Below, piece after piece: positions 20,666 through 29,768 of a stretch of DNA of 64,000 nucleotides; position 1 is the stretch's first letter; the number at the start of each line of letters is the position of its first letter. The notes beneath the pieces were generated by a model, which saw only the letters and a program-made list of their open reading frames with translations, was not told the origin of the DNA and did not search any database. The position numbers were made by a program, and so were the translations under genes. Origin of the DNA: Psychromonas sp. MB-3u-54 (GTDB lineage: Bacteria; Pseudomonadota; Gammaproteobacteria; Enterobacterales; Psychromonadaceae); the NCBI RefSeq assembly GCF_002836415.1, contig NZ_PJBP01000088.1:1-64000 (forward strand), given 5' to 3'.

Positions 20666-21816
20666 TGCGGAAGCTCAATCTGCCAGTATAATTTATCCGC
20701 TGCAGCAAGCAGGTCGGCATTGACGTACAGACCTATCTTTTCTGCAGTTTTCATATTCATGATCATACTGAACGCCCCCTCAAAGTGCTGTTTCAGATTG
20801 CGCGGTTTAGCACCATTGATTATTTGCCCGACATTTTCAGCCACAAACATTCCTTCCGGCCCGGCTCCCGAGCGCGGGATCAGACTCATCAGGAGACCAT
20901 AACGCACTTGCAGTTCTCCATTCTGTGCGAATGTTGGAATATCAAAGCGATTAGCGGTTTTTACAAGCTTGGGGATGGTTTCGGCGTTTACCCCCCCTTG
21001 AGTGGAAACAAAAAGAGCATCGACTTTCTCTGCCAGCTTATCGAAGCACTCTATAACACTTTGATCCACCCGCTGTTGATCAGCAATATCACTCTGGGTA
21101 TAACAAGGCACTATTTCATAGTCCAGCTCTGCCGAGGCCTGCTCGATAAAATCCATACCCGCGTAGCTTCTGCCACTGACTGTATTTTCATAAAACACGC
21201 CCAATTTTTTAAATTCGATCAGCTGGTGAAAAACCTGTATTTGTTGTGATAGAAGATGAGGATCGTAACTGGCAAAAATATGATCATAACCTGGATCATT
21301 CTGGCTTTTAATAATACCAGAATGCAGGGGATCCGAAGTAGAAATGACAATAGTGGGTGCCCGATGAAGATTATTGGCCAGATCCTGCCCCGCCCATGTG
21401 CCCATAGCAAAAACCATATCAATATCGTTGCTCTTATTGAGCCTTCCGGTCAGGCTTTTACGAGTTTTTTTGCGGGCAATATCGTTCCAACCGGCTGAAT
21501 AGTAGCCATCGGCAACAAATTCCAGATACTGGCTGTTAATATTATGCGACAACCACTGCCACAATTTTTTGCTATCTTTCTCGGGAAAGTCAGGTAGATA
21601 AAATGGTTCAATCCAGCCTAGCTGGCTCAGACCTTTGGCCGTTGCATACAGATAATCATAATAAGATTTGTAGTCACCACCCTGATAGTAAGCGATACGC
21701 CAGCGTTGATCTGGCTGAGATTGCGGACGACTGCTAAAATCCCCAGCATTCGCAATCGCCGTCAGGACAGTGCAGCACAGCACCAGCCAGATAGAAATTC
21801 TTTGTATTTTTTTCAT
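20662..21816 (-). CDS. Periplasmic binding protein of the ABC_sub_bind type (sensor-associated), copy 1
   Basis: 384 residues with a Sec signal peptide ([16 protein letters not shown], cleavage near residue 24). The body has [53 protein letters not shown] and [15 protein letters not shown]. This is the two-lobed periplasmic binding fold resembling ABC transporter substrate-binding proteins of the PF04392 kind (family call from memory). No permease or ATPase gene is nearby. The stop overlaps the start of the hybrid kinase. A ligand-sensing rather than transport role is inferred. It is paralogous to the next gene upstream. Confidence 0.85.
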   Translation of the reverse strand: MKKIQRISIWLVLCCTVLTAIANAGDFSSRPQSQPDQRWRIAYYQGGDYKSYYDYLYATAKGLSQLGWIEPFYLPDFPEKDSKKLWQWLSHNINSQYLEFVADGYYSAGWNDIARKKTRKSLTGRLNKSNDIDMVFAMGTWAGQDLANNLHRAPTIVISTSDPLHSGIIKSQNDPGYDHIFASYDPHLLSQQIQVFHQLIEFKKLGVFYENTVSGRSYAGMDFIEQASAELDYEIVPCYTQSDIADQQRVDQSVIECFDKLAEKVDALFVSTQGGVNAETIPKLVKTANRFDIPTFAQNGELQVRYGLLMSLIPRSGAGPEGMFVAENVGQIINGAKPRNLKQHFEGAFSMIMNMKTAEKIGLYVNADLLAAADKLYWQIELPQ

Positions 21817-21867
21817 GATTTATCAGTACTCCTGCCTGCAGCTAATATCAATAGCCGATTTTTTATA

Positions 21868-23028
21868 TTATTTTCTGCTCTGAATTTCGTGGTAAATCTC
21901 ATCGGCTGCTCCCAGTAATAAAAGGGGAGGATTAAAACCGATGATCTTTGCTGTTTTCAGATTCAGTGCCACCTTTGGAGGTTCCTCGAAAAGTTGAGCC
22001 AATTGCCCAGGCTTCGCGCCATTGAAGACTTTAGCAATTGTGGAGGCATGAAAATCGCCTAAATAGCGAAATGCTGCGCGCGACAGGCTCAATAGAAATC
22101 CATATTTAACTTCCTCGGCACCAGACTGAGAGAATGTTGGTATCCGGTACTTATTAGCAATCTCTACTAATTTAGGAATACTGTTAGAAGTCACACCACC
22201 TTGATTGGTCACATATATTGCTTCAGCACTCTTAGCAAGCAGCTCAAAGCAAGAGATCACACTGGCTTCAGCTATCGCCTTTTCACTGATATCACTCTGC
22301 GTATAACAGGGAACAATTTCAAAGCCACGTTCCTTTGATAGTATTTCAATCGAATCAATCGCAGCATAACTCCGGCCGCTGGCGCTGTTTTCGAAAGCGA
22401 TTCCCAAATGCTTAAATCCTACCAATTCATGGAAAAGCTTTACCTGACGAGCAAATCGATTTAAATCAAGCGTTGCATGTAAATGCTCATAACCAGAGTT
22501 ATCAACACTTTTGATAATGCCAGCGGCCAGAGGATCGCTGGCAGACAAAACCAACGTGGGGGTTGTATGGCGATCATTTGCCAGATCTTGACCTGCCCAG
22601 GTTCCCATTGCTATCATTAAATCAATATCCTGCTTACCCTTAAGTCGATCAATTACTTCTGTAGAATACTGCTTACGCCGCTTTTCATCCCAGCCAGCCG
22701 AATAGTGCGCATTCGAAACAAACTCGATATAATCACTCTTAATCTGTGTTGCTAACCATTTCCAGAGAAGATCTGTATTTTCACCCTGCTGAGCAGGGAT
22801 CACTTGATCCTCAATCCAGCCAAGTTTCATCAACCCCTTTACAGTGGCGCTAAACTCTTTTTGGTAGTCGGTATATTCCCCTCCCTCGTAATAGCCAATA
22901 CGCCATCGCTTTCCGTCATTTAATACGGGGTCAGTGCTAAAAGAGAGCTTATCTCCTACCTCAGCTATGCTGGTGAAACTTATAAGAGCACAAATAAAAA
23001 TGTAGAGAACGTTTCGAATACAATACAT
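21868..23028 (-). CDS. Periplasmic binding protein of the ABC_sub_bind type (sensor-associated), copy 2
   Basis: 386 residues with a signal peptide (LYIFICALISFTSIAE). It is a clear paralogue of 20662-21816 over its whole length: [58 protein letters not shown] and TNQGGVTSNSIPKL. The two genes are 51 bp apart. Divergence at residues between the shared blocks suggests that the two proteins may bind different ligands (inference). 84 bp separate it from the unknown gene upstream, the largest gap inside the array, so an internal promoter is possible there. Confidence 0.85.
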   Translation of the reverse strand: MYCIRNVLYIFICALISFTSIAEVGDKLSFSTDPVLNDGKRWRIGYYEGGEYTDYQKEFSATVKGLMKLGWIEDQVIPAQQGENTDLLWKWLATQIKSDYIEFVSNAHYSAGWDEKRRKQYSTEVIDRLKGKQDIDLMIAMGTWAGQDLANDRHTTPTLVLSASDPLAAGIIKSVDNSGYEHLHATLDLNRFARQVKLFHELVGFKHLGIAFENSASGRSYAAIDSIEILSKERGFEIVPCYTQSDISEKAIAEASVISCFELLAKSAEAIYVTNQGGVTSNSIPKLVEIANKYRIPTFSQSGAEEVKYGFLLSLSRAAFRYLGDFHASTIAKVFNGAKPGQLAQLFEEPPKVALNLKTAKIIGFNPPLLLLGAADEIYHEIQSRK

Positions 23029-23112
23029 GGTAATTCCGCCTATAGTTATGATCTATTAATACTTTGTTATACAAGTAGAGCCTCTCTAATTATCTAAGTA
23101 CTCAGCCTTAGA

Positions 23113-24705
23113 TCAGACAGTTACTACGTTGCCAGCAAAATAACATCCTAGTTGATCTGCCAACTGAGCATACCAATCCTCAGATATGACTTGATCTGGA
23201 GCTGCATCAGCGACTGTTTCTACCAAAGATGCCTTATGTGCGTCATGTACGGTCATCTCGACAATGTTACTGATATGGTCATTAAGCGACATCTCTGACG
23301 CTATCATTTCTAACTGGCCAACTGGGTGTAAGGCACCATGCGCCCATTTGCGCATAACTGTCTGCATACCTGACAAATATTTATCCGTAGGTATTCCCTG
23401 AATATACGGGATCAACGACCTATGTCTGCCATGTTCTTCGATAGACTTTACGAGCCCCTGCTGAATAACTGGCAGGTAATCGGCTTGATAATAACCACCC
23501 GCGCAAGTTACACCTCGAGCAAAAGCCAATACAAAGAAACAGGTAAAGGTCGACGGTATCAACCTTTTAGTCTCCAAGCTATCTATCAGGTTGCTTGCTG
23601 TCAACTCTACTTTGTGCTGCACTCCTGACTCGCTGATCCCTATTAAGCATAGTAGATCAGAACTTTTATCCAAAAAAAGCGGGACTCTTCGCCCTGCATC
23701 GTCTATCCACCAAAATAGAAAACTTCCTGTAGATTTAGTCGGATTAATCCGTAAAGAATCCGCAGACAGAATACGGTTTTCAAGCCCTTCGGATTGCCAA
23801 CAACCTCGCGCATCATCTAGGTTAGCAAGCAGTATTTTTAGAAAGTCCGCATCCAGCATTAACAGCGATGCCATAGAGGTCGCCGACCTAAGATCACGGA
23901 CCAATAAGGTACGAACAATCTCTTCTTGTTCCAAATATAATAACTGCGATGCCTCACCATCGTGAAACAGCCGTTTCCAGAGCAGACTGTTGATCACAAC
24001 AGCCTGCTCTGAGTAGGAAGAAAGGCCCAATACTTTCGGGCTAGAATATTCAGATTCCAACACCGACATTAAAGCCTTGCCAGTCGCAGCTAAGATTAAA
24101 TTATCACCCACCATTTTACGAGTGGACTTTTCCGCTCGTTCAACAGCTCCTTTCTCAAAAGGTCCTGTCAACGAGACAGTCTCGTTTTGTCGACGTTTTG
24201 GAAAGAGAGGCAAGCGGATAGGTATTCCAGCACGCTTAAACTCAGTTGTATCATAACACAATATCCCGCGAGGATAGGTCAGGTTATTCAATGGAATAGC
24301 GCCACAGGCCAGCACAGGCACTGTCTTAGCCTTTTGACCATTGGGCAGTTTGCGCTGACTGAACAGCAGTGTTCCCTGCACCGATTGGGCGAAGTAGTCA
24401 ACGCCATGGTGGTTAGCCGTCAGCACCACCGGGCTCTGTTTCAGCTCTTCCCGCGCCATTACGGCGACCTCCTCACCCAGCAGGGGTAAGGCATATTCAT
24501 AAACAGCATCAGCCAGATCGTCGGCTGACTGGTAGCGCTCGCTGGCGGTTTCAGTCACCACGTCAAGATATTCGCTCAGCGACAGTTCACCGTACAACTC
24601 CAATGTTCGGTCTACAACCGGCAGGCGCTTTCTGATCTCAGCCATATAGTATTCGATCAAAGAGTCATTTCCCGTGACACAGTCGTCTTTATTAAGTGTA
24701 TTCAT
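23113..24705 (-). CDS. Protein of unknown function, about 530 residues
   Basis: I do not recognise this protein. From ATG at 24705 it starts MNTLNKDD. The frame is open further upstream to GTG at 24750, which would overlap the MFS gene by 44 bp. ATG 24705 lies one base after the MFS stop (TAG-T-ATG) and is the better start. No signal peptide or obvious membrane helix is present. Distinctive segments are VVLTANHHGVDYFAQS, PVLACGAIPLNNLTYPRG, SGSFLFWW-like SFLFWWIDDAGRR, and FARGVTCAGGYYQADYLP near the C-terminus. The His-His-Gly and Cys-Gly blocks could be active-site loops. Its place between an MFS transporter and periplasmic binding proteins suggests a cytosolic enzyme whose product is exported or sensed (inference only). 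Confidence 0.75.
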   Translation of the reverse strand: MNTLNKDDCVTGNDSLIEYYMAEIRKRLPVVDRTLELYGELSLSEYLDVVTETASERYQSADDLADAVYEYALPLLGEEVAVMAREELKQSPVVLTANHHGVDYFAQSVQGTLLFSQRKLPNGQKAKTVPVLACGAIPLNNLTYPRGILCYDTTEFKRAGIPIRLPLFPKRRQNETVSLTGPFEKGAVERAEKSTRKMVGDNLILAATGKALMSVLESEYSSPKVLGLSSYSEQAVVINSLLWKRLFHDGEASQLLYLEQEEIVRTLLVRDLRSATSMASLLMLDADFLKILLANLDDARGCWQSEGLENRILSADSLRINPTKSTGSFLFWWIDDAGRRVPLFLDKSSDLLCLIGISESGVQHKVELTASNLIDSLETKRLIPSTFTCFFVLAFARGVTCAGGYYQADYLPVIQQGLVKSIEEHGRHRSLIPYIQGIPTDKYLSGMQTVMRKWAHGALHPVGQLEMIASEMSLNDHISNIVEMTVHDAHKASLVETVADAAPDQVISEDWYAQLADQLGCYFAGNVVTV

Positions 24706-24706
24706 A

Positions 24707-26401
24707 CTACGAAGTTTCTTCCTGTATTTGCTGCTGTTGATCGGCATCACGACCTGTCAACCAGATAAAAATAAGGGCCATGACGATGTATGCCAGCCCC
24801 AGATAAGTGATGCCAATACTCACATCCTCGAATAGAAACAGCCAGGCGAAAATGATCGGCCCAAGCATTTGGCCGATGCGGCTGGAGGCACGAAATATAC
24901 CCATCGCCTTGCCTTCACCGAGCTCCTGAGTGATATCCAGTTTGAGCAGAAAAACGCTCTGCGCCGATAGTACCAGACAGTTGGATAATCCCAACAAAAA
25001 AATGGCAATGGTTGTCGCCAGCAGCCCGTCCCAGATACTGAAAGTAAGGAATGCGCTCGCCCCCAGCAGACTGCCGATCAGCACCAGTCGTTGTTTATTT
25101 TCGGTCGCATCTATCAGCCGTCCAACTCTTGGGGCAAGCACCGCGATGCAGACACCAAAGAGCATCAACACCTGACCTATGGTGGATTCCGAGATACCTT
25201 GTCGATTTAGATAAACCGGACTGAAATAGTTAAGAAAACCCACCACGGCAATAGATGCTGGCATGCTGCTGAAAAAGATGGCAGCCAGCACTCGCCTGTC
25301 CAGCAAGAAGCGGCGCAAGACTGACTTTCCGGCATGTTGCAGCGGCACGGCTTTAGTTTTGCTTGGCGTCGTGGCGGGATAACCCAGGATCAGCAGACTA
25401 TACACTACTACTAAAGTAATAATCACCGCTCCACTGAGGAACACCACCTCGTAACCGAACTGTTCGGCCATCACCGCACCGGTGGCGGCACCACAAAGAC
25501 TGCCGGCATAGAGACCGGCAGCCAAATGAGACATTCCCTGCGCCTTAGTGGATTTATCCGTATTACGAATAACAAAACCGTGCGAGGACAGTTGCACCAG
25601 ACCGTAACCCAGACCAACCAGCCCTCGGGAAAGGATAAAATGCAGGGCATCGGGAGCCATCCAGGAATACAGGGCACCGAGCGTTGCCAGTGCCAGTCCC
25701 GCATAGAAAGGTTCCTGCCAGCCGCGCCGGTCAAACCAGACGCCCGCCAGCAGAATCGCCACACCAACACAAAAAAACTCAACGGAAATCGGCAGCCCCA
25801 TCATCACATTTTGGGATAGCCCGAAAAAATCTTCTTCCATTTTGCCCATATACAGCGGAATAAAAGCCATCGACAGATCTATTCCGAATAGAAAGGCAAA
25901 GATTGCCGGCCGCATCAGCCGATAGTCCACGCCCTCTTTTTGCTGTTGATTGGTCTTGGCCCGGGCAGTGAGTCTGGAGATTAATACAAAAGAGACTTCG
26001 AGACAGATCAGTGCAGCAATTAAGATCGCCGTACCCCCTGCCGCCAGCAACTCAGGCAAGGCATCGGGCATGGTATTTGTATTGTAAAGCGGTTTTATAT
26101 ATAACCACAGGAAAGTAAATAGTGCGGTGCCCAGCACTAGACTTATGCCCGCAGCAGGCTTTTTTTCCAGCCAGAATCGAGCTCCCGGGCGATACAGATT
26201 AAATATGATCAGAACCAGCACACCTGCCAATAGCGACCATAACAGCGCCTGAAGTTCTGCTGTCTCTGCCATACCCTGTTTAAGATAGGTCAGCTTATCT
26301 GAGAAAACAGCCCCCATACTGAGCAATAAATAGGTAATTGTCAGACTCAGAGGCAACATCAATAATGCGGTAATAGTGACCGGGCGTATTTTCATAAGCA
26401 C
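24707..26401 (-). CDS. MFS transporter with an extra N-terminal membrane domain
   Basis: 564 residues. About four N-terminal membrane segments (near 9-30, 48-68, 84-104, 118-140) precede a standard 12-helix major facilitator domain starting near residue 165 (FAFLFGIDLSMAFIPLY, with VWFDRRG in the 2-3 loop). The start is GTG at 26401, directly after the TAA of the DapF-like gene, with AGGTGG at good spacing; ATG at 26395 is the alternative. The substrate is unknown. Placement after a racemase-like gene suggests export of a small polar product (inference). The drug-efflux family is possible by fold. Confidence 0.88.
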   Translation of the reverse strand: MLMKIRPVTITALLMLPLSLTITYLLLSMGAVFSDKLTYLKQGMAETAELQALLWSLLAGVLVLIIFNLYRPGARFWLEKKPAAGISLVLGTALFTFLWLYIKPLYNTNTMPDALPELLAAGGTAILIAALICLEVSFVLISRLTARAKTNQQQKEGVDYRLMRPAIFAFLFGIDLSMAFIPLYMGKMEEDFFGLSQNVMMGLPISVEFFCVGVAILLAGVWFDRRGWQEPFYAGLALATLGALYSWMAPDALHFILSRGLVGLGYGLVQLSSHGFVIRNTDKSTKAQGMSHLAAGLYAGSLCGAATGAVMAEQFGYEVVFLSGAVIITLVVVYSLLILGYPATTPSKTKAVPLQHAGKSVLRRFLLDRRVLAAIFFSSMPASIAVVGFLNYFSPVYLNRQGISESTIGQVLMLFGVCIAVLAPRVGRLIDATENKQRLVLIGSLLGASAFLTFSIWDGLLATTIAIFLLGLSNCLVLSAQSVFLLKLDITQELGEGKAMGIFRASSRIGQMLGPIIFAWLFLFEDVSIGITYLGLAYIVMALIFIWLTGRDADQQQQIQEETS

Positions 26402-27550
26402 TTAAACCACCTGTTTCCGGTCTTCAGTCACTATTCCATCTTGATCCTTATTTAATACTTCTGACAAGCTGCTGTTTTTTGGGAGCAGACGGTACACAGC
26501 ATCAAATAACATGACCGGATCAGAGCTTATCTTCCAGCCGTCGGAATTCTGTTTAATACGAATTTTTGCCTGCTCATCATGCCAACGGCAACGATGAGGT
26601 AACACGTCAATATCTGAGATATTAAGGTTTTCCATCAGACTATAGATATAAGCGACCGCCAACGCACCGGTCCCACAAGCTAAGGTCTCCCTATTGATAC
26701 CCCGTTCAAAACAACGATTTTCTATCTCCCCTGAAGCAAGACGACGGGCAAAATTAACATTTATGCCCGCAGGAAAAATATGCCGCATCCGATTGTTTAT
26801 ATAGTTGCCGATATGCTCGATCAGCCAGGAACCAAAGCTTTCGCGACGTTCAGCATCTTGACCGGATCCGGCAAAAATATAGTCCGCCTGTTCCGGTGCG
26901 GAAAAGTCACTATCGGGGAAGATCACCAGATGGGGTTCACCGGTAAACACCAGCAATGATCTGATACGTAGCTCGGTATCGTTTGTGTAAGCCTTCAGAT
27001 CACCGGCGCGAAACTTCACGACTAGCTCCTGCATCTCATGAATGGCTGGAGCAACCTGACCTGCGTATTCAAAGTCCACCAATTCTGGTGGCGTTAATCG
27101 CGGATGCCCAAGATTAACCCAACTGCCGATCTGGTCATCCTCTGCTCCGATATTGATAACCTTAGGCGTTGCCAGAGGGATCTCGGTCATTATGGAAGCG
27201 TTACTTATACCATGTTTATCCAATAAATAACTGGCGATACACATCAGACCGTTACCGCAGCACAGCGCTTCTTCACCCGACGGTTCAAACATTCGAAACA
27301 AGAATTCAGCCTGTTCTTCCTGTGGAGGTCGCGTCCAGTAGTCCCGGCTAAGATTAATTGATTGCAGTGATGATTTATTACAACGCTGAATGATCAGCAG
27401 ATTATCACAACCTACACCAAAACTGATGTTGGTCGCCTGAAATGCGAAACGGGACATATCATCCTCGCTGAGCACAGTCTGCTCGGTCTCATCGACAATA
27501 ACAAAACTATTGCCGCAGGATGTATATTTAACGAAAGGAATAAATTGCAT
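26402..27550 (-). CDS. DapF-like amino-acid racemase/epimerase
   Basis: 382 residues, against about 274 for diaminopimelate epimerase. The N-terminus CGNSFVIVDE matches the DapF GNDFVxxD block. The two catalytic cysteines are present: the first in CCGNGLMC, the second in ETLACGTGALAVA, preceded by ERGINRE. The catalytic pair of the pyridoxal-independent fold is thus intact. The extra length lies mainly as insertions between the two halves and a C-terminal tail of about 60 residues. It is not beside lysA or xerC, where housekeeping dapF sits, so a different substrate is likely. DapF homologues such as CntK racemise histidine for an exported metallophore. First gene of the seven-gene array. Confidence 0.85.
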   Translation of the reverse strand: MQFIPFVKYTSCGNSFVIVDETEQTVLSEDDMSRFAFQATNISFGVGCDNLLIIQRCNKSSLQSINLSRDYWTRPPQEEQAEFLFRMFEPSGEEALCCGNGLMCIASYLLDKHGISNASIMTEIPLATPKVINIGAEDDQIGSWVNLGHPRLTPPELVDFEYAGQVAPAIHEMQELVVKFRAGDLKAYTNDTELRIRSLLVFTGEPHLVIFPDSDFSAPEQADYIFAGSGQDAERRESFGSWLIEHIGNYINNRMRHIFPAGINVNFARRLASGEIENRCFERGINRETLACGTGALAVAYIYSLMENLNISDIDVLPHRCRWHDEQAKIRIKQNSDGWKISSDPVMLFDAVYRLLPKNSSLSEVLNKDQDGIVTEDRKQVV

Positions 27551-28320
27551 AATATTAGTTATCCGGGTTCTTATTCTGAATTTGGAGTCCGATTTTAAAA
27601 TTGCTTTTATTTTACTTCCAGAAGCAGTATTTCAGGAAGACGATCCCGATAATCAGACGTTTAGACGGGCCTGCATAAAATTCTGTCACCTATAGGCACA
27701 ACCGAGGAGCAATGCATAATTTTCCAATGAATTGCTAAAAAATAAAGAAGAATCTAAATGATTAATTAAAAAATGATATTAAAATTATTCTTTTTATAAC
27801 CTAACAGGTGCTAATAATTTAACACAATCACAAATGATTATCTCTTATAAAAACAGATGCACTTCATCAAAATAACATAAAAAACACAGTAAAAACAACA
27901 TTTTATAAATCAGACATGAATAAAAAGTCTTTCTGAGGATCGAGTGTTTATATAAAGAATGATAAAAAACATTTATTACAGCAGAGCTAAAATAGCCGTT
28001 TTTTACTGGATTTAAAATAATCCTCTGCCTTAGCTAACCACTAATAAGAGAAATATATTATTAATAACCAATATCAATTGGCCGTCAGCAATGATTTTTT
28101 TCCCTGATATCCCGTTGCGCATTAATATAATTCTGAGCATGTCATACCCGTTTTAAAGTAGTAATTGGCGGCTGATTGATATTAATCGGATTGGTATAAA
28201 TCGGACTGATATAAAAAAAAGATAATGGTCCCAACTCATACGCTCAAAATTGCGCTATCGCAATTGAACTAAAAAAATAGATATAAATGACAAACAAAAG
28301 AATATTGCGGACTGATACTT
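27551..28320. other. Long AT-rich non-coding stretch upstream of the seven-gene array
   Basis: 770 bp with no convincing gene on either strand. It must contain the promoter of the minus-strand array near 27560-27750, but I cannot point to clear -35/-10 boxes. The right half has an imperfect inverted repeat: the arms are about 28062-28088 and 28161-28198, sharing taccaat and tatcaat...gcc blocks. This resembles a decayed MITE. Confidence 0.5.
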
Positions 28321-28360
28321 TAAATTTTGGAGGAGTGGAACAACAAAGGTAAGTGAATTT

Positions 28361-28445
28361 TGAGCGGTACACGAGACTAAAAAAACTAGTGACCCCGGCT
28401 CTTATTGGTCAAGGTTGTGCTCTACCAACTGAACTGAAAATAGCT
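28361..28445 (-). pseudogene. Decayed tRNA-Gly copy a
   Basis: Retains the acceptor 3' side (gcggtacacgagact), ctaccaactga and parts of the anticodon arm of the intact tRNA-Gly genes. The T-loop reads ctaaaaaa instead of ctcgaact, the anticodon arm carries cttattggtcaagg, and the 5' acceptor strand is replaced by gaaaatagct. It cannot fold as a normal tRNA. Confidence 0.85.
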
Positions 28446-28498
28446 GTAAACAAAAAATATAGAGAGATGACTAACTGCAGTTTTATATTTGGTGAATT

Positions 28499-28586
28499 TG
28501 GAGCGGTACACGAGACTAAAAAACAACTAATGACCCCGGCTCTTATTGGTCAAGGTCGTGCTCTACCAACTGAACTGAAAATAGCT
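28499..28586 (-). pseudogene. Decayed tRNA-Gly copy b
   Basis: Same set of lesions as copy a (T-loop ctaaaaaacaac, anticodon region cttattggtcaagg, 5' strand gaaaatagct). The flanking spacer with actgcagttttatatttggt is shared too, so a and b are duplicates of one already decayed ancestor. Confidence 0.85.
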
Positions 28587-28676
28587 ATAAACAACAAATA
28601 TAGAGATATAACTAACTGCAGTTTTATATTTGGTGAATTTAAAACAAGGAATTCAAAATAGGAGAGGTAGTGAATT

Positions 28677-28745
28677 TGGAGCGGTACACGAGACTAAAAA
28701 ACACATCATGACCCCGGCTATTATTGGTCAAGGCCGTGTTCGATA
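28677..28745 (-). pseudogene. Truncated decayed tRNA-Gly copy c
   Basis: Carries the T-loop lesion and tattggtcaagg. It breaks off after the anticodon arm into gtgttcgatagtttgaaca and so lacks the D-arm and 5' end. The same truncation point is seen in copy f. Confidence 0.8.
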
Positions 28746-28771
28746 GTTTGAACATTTAATCACTTAAAAAT

Positions 28772-28859
28772 TGGAGCCGTACACGAGACTAAAAAACAGC
28801 TCATGACCCCGACTCTTATTGGTCAAGGTCGTGCTCTACCAACTGAACTGAAAATAGCT
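28772..28859 (-). pseudogene. Decayed tRNA-Gly copy d
   Basis: Same lesions as copies a and b, with a further change in the acceptor (gccgt for gcggt). Confidence 0.85.
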
Positions 28860-28933
28860 ATGCATAACAGATATAGAAATATTCTAGCTGGAATTTTATG
28901 TTTGGAATTTTAAAACAGGAAAGGTAGTGAATT

Positions 28934-29021
28934 TGGAGCGGTACACGAGACTAAAAAACAACTAGTGACCCCGGCTATTATTGGTCAAGGTCGTGCTCTA
29001 CCAACTGAACTGAAAATAGCT
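28934..29021 (-). pseudogene. Decayed tRNA-Gly copy e
   Basis: Same lesions: ctaaaaaacaac in the T-arm, ctattattggtcaagg in the anticodon arm, gaaaatagct at the 5' side. It lies directly 3' of the intact tRNA at 29100-29175 in the transcription direction. Confidence 0.85.
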
Positions 29022-29099
29022 ATAAATAATAAATATAGAAATATTACTGACTGAAGTTTTTACTTTTGGGGAGGAGTGGAACAATAAAGGTAGTGAATT

Positions 29100-29175
<76 letters not shown>

Positions 29176-29216
29176 ATCAAATTATCACTTTTAGTTTTAC
29201 TTCTTCAAGAAGAAGT

Positions 29217-29284
29217 TGGAGCGGCACACGAGACTAAAAAACATCTCATGACCCCGACTCTTATGGTCAAGGTCGTGTTCTATA
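29217..29284 (-). pseudogene. Truncated decayed tRNA-Gly copy f
   Basis: Sits between two intact tRNA-Gly genes. It has the shared T-loop lesion and is truncated after the anticodon arm (gtgttctatattttgaaca), the same break as copy c. Confidence 0.8.
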
Positions 29285-29309
29285 TTTTGAACACCAATCA
29301 CTTCAAATT

Positions 29310-29385
<76 letters not shown>

Positions 29386-29429
29386 ATCACATTTTTAATA
29401 AGCATTAATTTTTCCTATAAAGGAAAAAT

Positions 29430-29505
<76 letters not shown>

Positions 29506-29524
29506 ATCACATGAATTAGCATTT

Positions 29525-29594
29525 ACAAGCAAGCTCGTAACTCCAGTCAATTCTTGTCAAGGTTGAACTCAACAAACCAAACTAGTACCGCATC
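29525..29594 (-). pseudogene. Heavily decayed tRNA-Gly copy g
   Basis: Only the 5' end (actagtaccgcatcac), a trace of the anticodon arm (cttgtcaagg) and ctcgtaact remain. Its lesions differ from those of copies a-f. It lies between the promoter and the first intact tRNA. Confidence 0.6.
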
Positions 29595-29658
29595 ACATCT
29601 TATTTTCATAACAAATTTTTAGGCATGTTGGAAGATACCTGCTTGTTATGAGGTGCGC

Positions 29659-29686
29659 ATTATAATTATGGAGTAAATGAATGCAA
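29659..29686 (-). promoter_or_regulatory. Sigma-70 promoter of the tRNA-Gly operon
   Basis: On the minus strand, TTGCAT (29681-29686) and a perfect TATAAT (29659-29664) are 16 bp apart, followed by a GC-rich GCGC discriminator as in stringently controlled stable-RNA promoters. Transcription would begin near 29652 and run through the whole tRNA/pseudo-tRNA array. Confidence 0.8.
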
Positions 29687-29768
29687 GCTTTTTCTGCTGA
29701 TTTTTCATTGACTAGTGCTTGTTTGCTGAGTTTTTGAGCAGACATCGTCCGTCTGCCCAAAAAAACAT

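Noticed and set aside
27169-27695. Short plus-strand frames near the DapF-like gene start
   Set aside because: They are antisense to the real gene or span its start, with no ribosome-binding site or recognisable protein.
28353-28661. Open reading frame of 102 codons on the plus strand with an internal repeat
   Set aside because: It runs antisense through two decayed tRNA-Gly copies; its repeat is the tRNA-derived repeat and there is no ribosome-binding site.
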